A stretch of 64,000 nucleotides of DNA from Icerya purchasi (taxonomy: Eukaryota > Arthropoda > Insecta > Hemiptera > Monophlebidae), in assembly GCA_039619475.1 (NCBI GenBank), contig CM077116.1, positions 18,907,443 to 18,971,442 on the forward strand, written 5' to 3'. The notes beneath the pieces are model-generated. The model was not told the origin of the DNA, ran no database searches, and saw nothing but the letters and a program-made list of their open reading frames with translations. Each line of letters opens with the position of its first letter. Positions within the stretch are counted from its first letter, which is position 1. Below, piece after piece: positions 58,598 through 64,000 of this stretch. Made by a program: the position numbers and the translations under genes.

Positions 58598-59565
58598 ATA
58601 TATGATGATGATGATAATATCACCTCGATTCCGAGTATGGATTCCCGTCTTTTATTGATGAGTCCTTAGATAGCTTATCAAGCCAATCCTGGCACCGCAG
58701 ACCTTTCCACAAATGTTGCAGATAAAAGTGGTGGCTGTGCTCAAATGAGAAACATTTTGAGCTGTTTTTTTCTTTCCAGCGTTTGCAGTAATATTATCGT
58801 TTAAGCCTTGCAGTTGATAGCTTCCAGTTCACCAAACCTGCTACCATCACTTTCATCTTGTCGCCGTGGGACTCTTGAGAAAGGAAAAGGAATAAGAAGG
58901 AAATAAAAGGAAAAGGTAACACGTGCAGTAGGGGAAAAGAAGAAGGAGAGGGAAAGTATATAGAATATAGAACGGGATTTATGCGCAAGGGGAAGGATAA
59001 GAAAAAAAAAATTAGTAGTAGTGGAGAGAATGAGGGAACCAGAGCGCAGTTAATTCCCCCATTACCCAACTTTGCAAGACTTGATCAGTGACACGGAGAG
59101 TTCCGCGACGACTGAGCCAGACAAAGGTTTAAGGGTGAATGGAAATAACAAGAGACTAGAGATAAGAATTAAGGAGAGGAAGGACAAGGAAGTGGTCACT
59201 ATTTCGGGGTGACACCCTAGCCTTTGAGTAAAAACTCAAACTGCAAGGCAGAAGCTTGCTACTGAGAAGGTAGCAACGGAGACTTATACGGCGGCATCCA
59301 CGCGCCGAGGATGAGTTGGTTAACAGACTTATGTAGAGTTTTATCAGACAGCTTCTCAGATTGTCCCTCCACGTCCTCGCAACTCATTGTCCTGCCACTA
59401 TTGGAATCGTCTACTTGAGACTTTCCACCAATAGCCGCTCATGGTCCGCGACTGCTTATTTGTTTCTTACGAAACTTATTCGCATCTAACCATCATATCT
59501 GATGGTCATTCCACTATCCGCCGCCTGTGGATGCGCCCGTTCCCCTGAGCTCAGGGTCCCTGGAT
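58598..59565 (-). pseudogene. LINE deletion derivative with zinc-finger-like C-terminus
   Basis: On the minus strand it starts with the head module (59565-59240) shared with 37320-36980. It ends in FICNICGKVCGARIGLISYL followed by RTH, Q, stop, near 58680. C-x-x-C with RIGL-x-x-H-x-RTH is a C-terminal finger found at the end of some LINE ORFs, but the first His position here is Y. The tail is an ATG-rich repeat, plus-strand 58598-58616. The reverse transcriptase is missing. This is the second copy with the same head and an internal deletion. Confidence 0.6.
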
Positions 59566-60430
59566 ATATATATATACATATATTAAATAAGTTAATTAAC
59601 AAAGCGCTCCCGGATATAATATATTTTTAAATTTATTATTTTCTAAGAACCCCTAGGCACTGACTAAAATTGACTTCTATTGGGAATTGTGGGACGTTGA
59701 ACCGAGTCAGCAATAGAATAATGCTAAATATTCCGTCGTCGCATGTTAACATCACTCCCCCCCGGTGGTGCGACTTTTAAATAAAAAAAAATTTTTTTGT
59801 ACGAAATTCGGATCGTTTTTTTTTTAACTGTTTATTTACTATTTATGTGGAAATCGAATTTTTATCGAAATATTTATATTTTTGGTGGTCGAGTTTCGCA
59901 TGCTTCCGAAACACGCCAGAAATACACTGCGATCGGTGTTCATTTGTGACACGGATAAGATTACACTTGTAAAGTAGTGTACGAGAAAAAAGGGTCGAAC
60001 AATTAACAACCGTTTCAGTGCAAAACATTATAAGTTTGGCGAGTAGTAACGCCTGTTGATACAAACGACACTGTCGCATATACTGAACAGCGCAGTGCAC
60101 ACTAGTAAATTTTACCATTACACATTAACGTGTCAATAAAAATACGCGTGGTGATTGTTCGTTTTTTTTTTCTTCTGCTGATTCCAGTACATGTCAAGTT
60201 CCTTTATTTTACCAGGCGGGCTCTATGTGCCCCGCTGTTCAGATACATTTTTGTCCGAGTAAATTAGGCGAACCTAATGAAAAGGTTGCGAATGGACACA
60301 ACACGATCAGTAGGAAAGTTTGTTTCGCATTTTACACGGAACCAATCGAACTGCTGAAAAAAGAATAAATGAATTAACATAACAAAATTATATTAGTAAA
60401 GATTTACAATTAATGAAGAAATATTAAAGC
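59566..60430. other. Intergenic stretch, no gene seen
   Basis: C-rich run near 59757-59763 and T run near 60161-60170. A 91-codon minus-strand frame at 59843-60118 is unremarkable. Confidence 0.45.
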
Positions 60431-60459
60431 ATTAGATTTTCGTAAATAATTTTATATAA

Positions 60460-61083
60460 ATATATTATTATTATTTCGAATTAGCCAGTGATGGACTACG
60501 TTGTCAACTGGTTCTGCCATTCTTCTTCCTCTCCTTCCATACTGCCTTCATTCTTTCATTGTGTTTTTCCTTTTCTTTCTTCGGTCCACAGAATGCTAGA
60601 GTTCTTTCTTTCCGCTTTTCCGCGAATCTTTTACAGTCTAATAGTTTCTTCTTTAACGTTGATCGCTGTTCTATATCTTCAGGTGTAATCTTCAGTTCCG
60701 CCAGGTCTTTTTTGGTCTCTGTGTACCACGTGCCGTTTATTTTTAGCTTTCGCATGTAACTGAATAACCTTCCGGTGAACCTGCTCGGCTCCATCCTTTG
60801 TATATTCCCGTAGAATCGAATTCTTCTTTTCCGGATTTCCGTAGTGATGCTTTCCACATGTTGGTATATTTCCTTGTTACTCCTTTTTATATATTTTCCA
60901 CCTTGTTTCACTCGTCCCAATATTCTTCTTACGATCTTTCTTTCTGCGATTTCAAGTTGCTCATTTAATCCCTCTCTGTTCATTTTTAGGCCTTCTGCTG
61001 CATATAATGTTTCTGGTCTGATCACAGTTTTATATTGCCTCAGTTTGGCATTTCTTGATAAATATTTCTTATTATCTATATAA
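60460..61083 (-). pseudogene. LINE C-terminal ORF fragment, open
   Basis: A minus-strand frame is open from about 61083 to a stop at 60504. It reads NKKYLSRNAKLRQYKTVIRP and on through LYAAEGLKMN, ERKIVRRILG, SNKEIYQHVE, RKRRIRFYGNIQRME, KKDLAELKI to KNGRTS. These are the Y-K-x-IRP-LY-E, ERKI-R-ILG, SN-EIY and RRL-FYGHL-RM-motifs after the palm domain of a LINE reverse transcriptase. About 190 codons are free of stops, so it is younger than most copies here. The 5' end is cut at a (TA)n tract; a short 3' UTR with AAT units follows. The upstream RT and endonuclease are absent. Confidence 0.85.
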
Positions 61084-61120
61084 ATATATATATATATATA
61101 TGTATATATATGTATATTAT
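61080..61120. repeat. (TA)n-rich tract
   Basis: TA/TG alternating sequence at the truncated 5' end of the LINE. Confidence 0.9.
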
Positions 61121-61309
61121 TATGAAGTTGCTTAAAATAATGATCATTATTAAATACTATAAATTATTTCTGTGGTCGTAGATCTAGGAGCCTAAAGAGT
61201 TACATACAATAAGTATATAGTGCGCGGTAATTCTAAGTGGTTCTCCGGTATGTAGACGTTTTAGTCGTTGTTAAGTTGTGTTATCGGTCAGCGAGACAGC
61301 GTTGGGATT

Positions 61310-61870
61310 AATGTGTCCCTTCAGGCGATCGTAATATCGGCTATTTTATTTCCTCAATTAATGTGAGCATTCATATGATGATGTTGCGCAGAAAAACCAT
61401 GGAGCATCGCATAGACGTCGAAGAGATTTGTTATGAAATGTCTGAACTTCTTAAGGTTTGCCTGTCTGGATACTATATCTCCAGGAAGGCACAACGATTT
61501 GTTTGTAGATTAATAGTTTGTTTTCGAGTCAGATTTCATTTTTTAAGCAAAAAAGCCAATCAAGTTTCTTCATTTTATGTCGACAATTGTGCAAGGTGAA
61601 CTTAATGTGATGTTGCCAATTAAGTTGCTTGTCCAAAGGCATACCGGGGTAACGGACCTAACACCCACTTGGGAGATGATTGTGCCATCGCAGCTGATGT
61701 CTGTGCACGTCCCGCTTCTCAAAGTGAATGGACAGAAAAATGATTTTTCCGGATTTACCATGTTCTACTTTTTAGCCCACAAGAGGAACCGATTAATGTA
61801 GTCTTGTACCTTTCTTACAGCCTCTGCTGGACAAGTTGAGTTCACAAGGAATGCATTCCTTCGTATATAA
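61310..61870 (-). pseudogene. Jockey-like LINE fragment 2
   Basis: The minus-strand reading, across several frames, gives INRFLLWAKK, CPFTLRSGTC (the FTL-R-xTC motif), LDKQLNWQHHIK, KMKKLDWLF, LENKLLIYKQIV, PSWRYSIQT, FHNKSLRRL and DAPWFF. The order equals the Jockey segment at 3.69-4.17 kb, beginning slightly earlier. At least three shifts and several stops show decay. It covers the C-terminal third of the RT ORF; no endonuclease or catalytic palm is present. Confidence 0.8.
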
Positions 61871-62720
61871 ATAAATACAAAAATATAATATATCGAATAT
61901 ACAACTAGCAGATAACACGATTAATTAAAGCGCGGTAAATTATTAATATTTCGAACTATCATTTTAATTTTAAGAATCGACACTTTTGGTACCTATCGTT
62001 TATTGAAGGTTGCGCATACTCCCAAAAAATTTGTAACCAGCAATTGTGATTGTGAAACAAATGGACAATGCAAATGACGCCTCTTACATATGGTTCGCGT
62101 TCGTTGCTGGCATGCTAATTACTCCGATAAGAAGTGTTCGATCGATTGGTTTGTTCAGTTCATCTTCGCTGTTCACAATAATGATATCTTCGACTATAAC
62201 CTTCATTGTTAATTATTTCTTATATCCGTAAAATTTCTACAAGACTGTGATCTTGGAGTCCAGAGGTTTTTCCACAGTGAAATCTGAACGATTGAGTTTT
62301 AATATATTTTTACCAGCGGCAAATTATGATTTTTTCCTTGGGTAAAATATTGAAATGAAATTAACTTGATATCATTCGCGGCTAATACTATATAATTAAG
62401 AATCTGCTATTTTTTTTTCAATTTAAAAAAAATAAAAATTAAATTGATGTCAAAAAATCGATGTTTGAATTTCGATAAGGGAAATAATTTATACGAACAA
62501 CAAAAGGGCGTAGTGCAAAACGGATTTAAAAAAATAAATAAATAAATAAAGAAGATTAATAAGTAATTTTAATTTTAAAGTGAAATACACGCAGCGCCTT
62601 TGTCGTAAAAAAACAATATACGAATAATTGTTAAGGGAAAATTGCAGCTACATTAAAAAACTATTTAAATACGTCCACGCGCATTAATAAAACTTTTCTC
62701 AATTGCTAATCAAGTTTTGC
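61871..62720. other. AT-rich stretch, no feature seen
   Basis: An AAATA-rich tract near 62526-62552. Nothing else recognised. Confidence 0.5.
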
Positions 62721-62721
62721 T

Positions 62722-63785
62722 GATTCGCTGTACTATCGCTTTTGTACCGTCTTTTGTTTGTCACAGTTAACAGATTTTCGCCAAGCGCACTTATAAATTA
62801 GGCGTGTCATTTCGCTATGATAAAACGGTTTTAGCTGTTTCACAGCGAAAAATATGCAGTGTGCAACGAGTTGGTCGCTTGGTCGAAGGAGAGAAGTACT
62901 CTGATCTGTTTGCCTGTAATACAATTGCTGTATGTGTATGCATGTTTCACAATATCCTCTTAGTGACACGTTAATGTTGGAGAAGTACCTGTGAGCTGGC
63001 AAACATAACAGTAAAGCGACCAGATTATATCTAGTCCGAATTCAACTGCGTATTACGCAATACTGATGGGCAACTGACGTTGTCGATTATTTTTCTCAAG
63101 ATCAACTTCTCAGATTTCTACTGCACGCTAAAAACTCTTTTTGGTCATGTTAATCTCTGCTGCTGGAGAAGTAGTGGTACATTATTTTCTTTTTCAATTT
63201 ATTCAACTACTTCGCTGCATGACCAAAGAATTCTTCTGTTTCAGTTCACTTTGGTACTTCCAATTACAAAGAAGAGTACCAGAGTAAATGGGAAAAGGAA
63301 GGATCTGCCGTACTTTTCTAACAGCAGAGATTGGCCGGGCTAAAGAAACGGTTTTTAGCTTGCCAGCAGAAGTCTAAGAAGTCAATGCAAAGATACATGC
63401 CTAATGTGCAAGACACCAGTCAGCTGACGTGTTGTGTAAGAGTTGAATTCGGATTTGACGATGTGTGTTTGTCTTCTATTTGTCAAACGCTATGATGAGT
63501 ACTTCTTCGACATTACCGAGTCACTAAAAACATGGTGAGCGACGTGCATACACTTTCAGCAACAGAGTAAATATTATCCAATGAGATCAGTTTCTAGGGA
63601 ACCAAGGACTTTTCTACTTTGACCGACCTAGCAGCGGTGCAGATTTTTCATTGTGAAACCATGACTACACTACTGCTATTTTATTATAGGGAAAGCGCGC
63701 CTAATTTATAAATACGTTTGGCGAAATATACCGCTAACAAAAGTCTTTCATCTGTGACAAATGCAGATGCAATAGCGCAGCGAAC
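62722..63785. mobile_element. Element with long terminal inverted repeats, unassigned
   Basis: The left end (62722-62875) and right end (about 63635-63785) are diverged reverse complements: attcgctgtac-tcgc, tttgtcacag, ttcgccaagcgcacttataaattaggcg and their counterparts (ttcgccaaacg, tttataaattaggcg). Inside, tccgaattcaact at about 63034 and its complement at about 63441 make a second nested pair. The middle has an 87-codon frame (63080-63343) with no family match. It looks like a non-autonomous DNA transposon of about 1.06 kb. I cannot assign a superfamily or a target duplication. Confidence 0.6.
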
Positions 63786-63983
63786 TAATGATTATAAAGG
63801 TCGGCAATTTAGAAATGTTTTTGTTAATGTGAACGGACGTATTCACTTTTAAACAAATATTTCTTAATGATGTTGTAATTTTCTGTCAAATAATATTTTT
63901 AACTATTTTTTTTTTTTATTACAAGGCGAAGACGCTCTATATCACTTCATAGTTCTTACATTGAACTCGCTTAATAATTCTTT

Positions 63984-64000
63984 TTATTTATTTATTTATT
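63984..64000. repeat. (TTAT)n start, cut by window end
   Basis: tttatttatttattt at the very end of the window. Confidence 0.7.

Overview
This is nuclear DNA from a eukaryote, most likely an arthropod and probably an insect. It is AT-rich and full of A/T homopolymers and (TA)n, (ATT)n, (CA)n and (TG)n microsatellites, with no dense gene packing, operons or ribosome-binding sites. Everything I can recognise as coding is a broken transposon: Jockey-like and RNase H-bearing LINEs, other LINE C-termini, a mariner and a Tc1-like transposase. The insect assignment is an inference from this mix; species cannot be read from the sequence. I found no host gene, exon chain, rRNA, functional tRNA, CRISPR array or prokaryotic feature that I could support.

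Layout. 0.5-4.7 kb: a tRNA-derived SINE (called SINE-B here) running into an inverted repeat, a polypurine tract, then a Jockey 3' end next to an oppositely oriented LINE 3' end. 6-16.6 kb: decayed LINE pieces (RNase H relics, an RT C-terminus, several copies of one LINE 3' end), an unnamed dispersed repeat (family F) carrying a clean LINE insertion with a 15-bp target duplication, and a cluster of three copies of a second SINE (SINE-C). 16.6-24 kb: mostly blank, with one hammerhead-like motif. 24-26 kb: a LINE C-terminus, a foldback element with hammerhead-like motifs, and the longest open LINE fragment. 29.2-30.4 kb: an internally deleted mariner with both inverted ends, inserted into a SINE-B copy. 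31-37.3 kb: SINE-C, a minus-strand LINE, a Tc1-like relic and a LINE deletion derivative. 39.8-41.2 kb: a roughly 0.93-kb inverted repeat with a hammerhead-like motif in its spacer, and a smaller palindrome. 42.6-48.9 kb: a third SINE (SINE-A), two SINE-B copies, and a 302-bp palindrome whose 149-bp arms look identical. 50.7-58.3 kb: repeats E and F, a 7-bp minisatellite, a hAT-type MITE with an 8-bp target duplication, small inverted repeats and a fifth SINE-B. 58.6-63.8 kb: three minus-strand LINE fragments and an element of about 1.06 kb with long terminal inverted repeats.

The elements interact as layers of insertion, not as a pathway. Mariner sits in a SINE, a LINE sits in repeat F, and a LINE head module recurs on two internally deleted LINEs. 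The best candidate for something under-described is the set of foldback elements carrying degenerate hammerhead-like motifs with paired stems that differ in sequence between copies, together with the near-perfect palindrome at 47.5 kb. Boundaries are by eye, and homology between copies was judged by reading, not by an alignment program.
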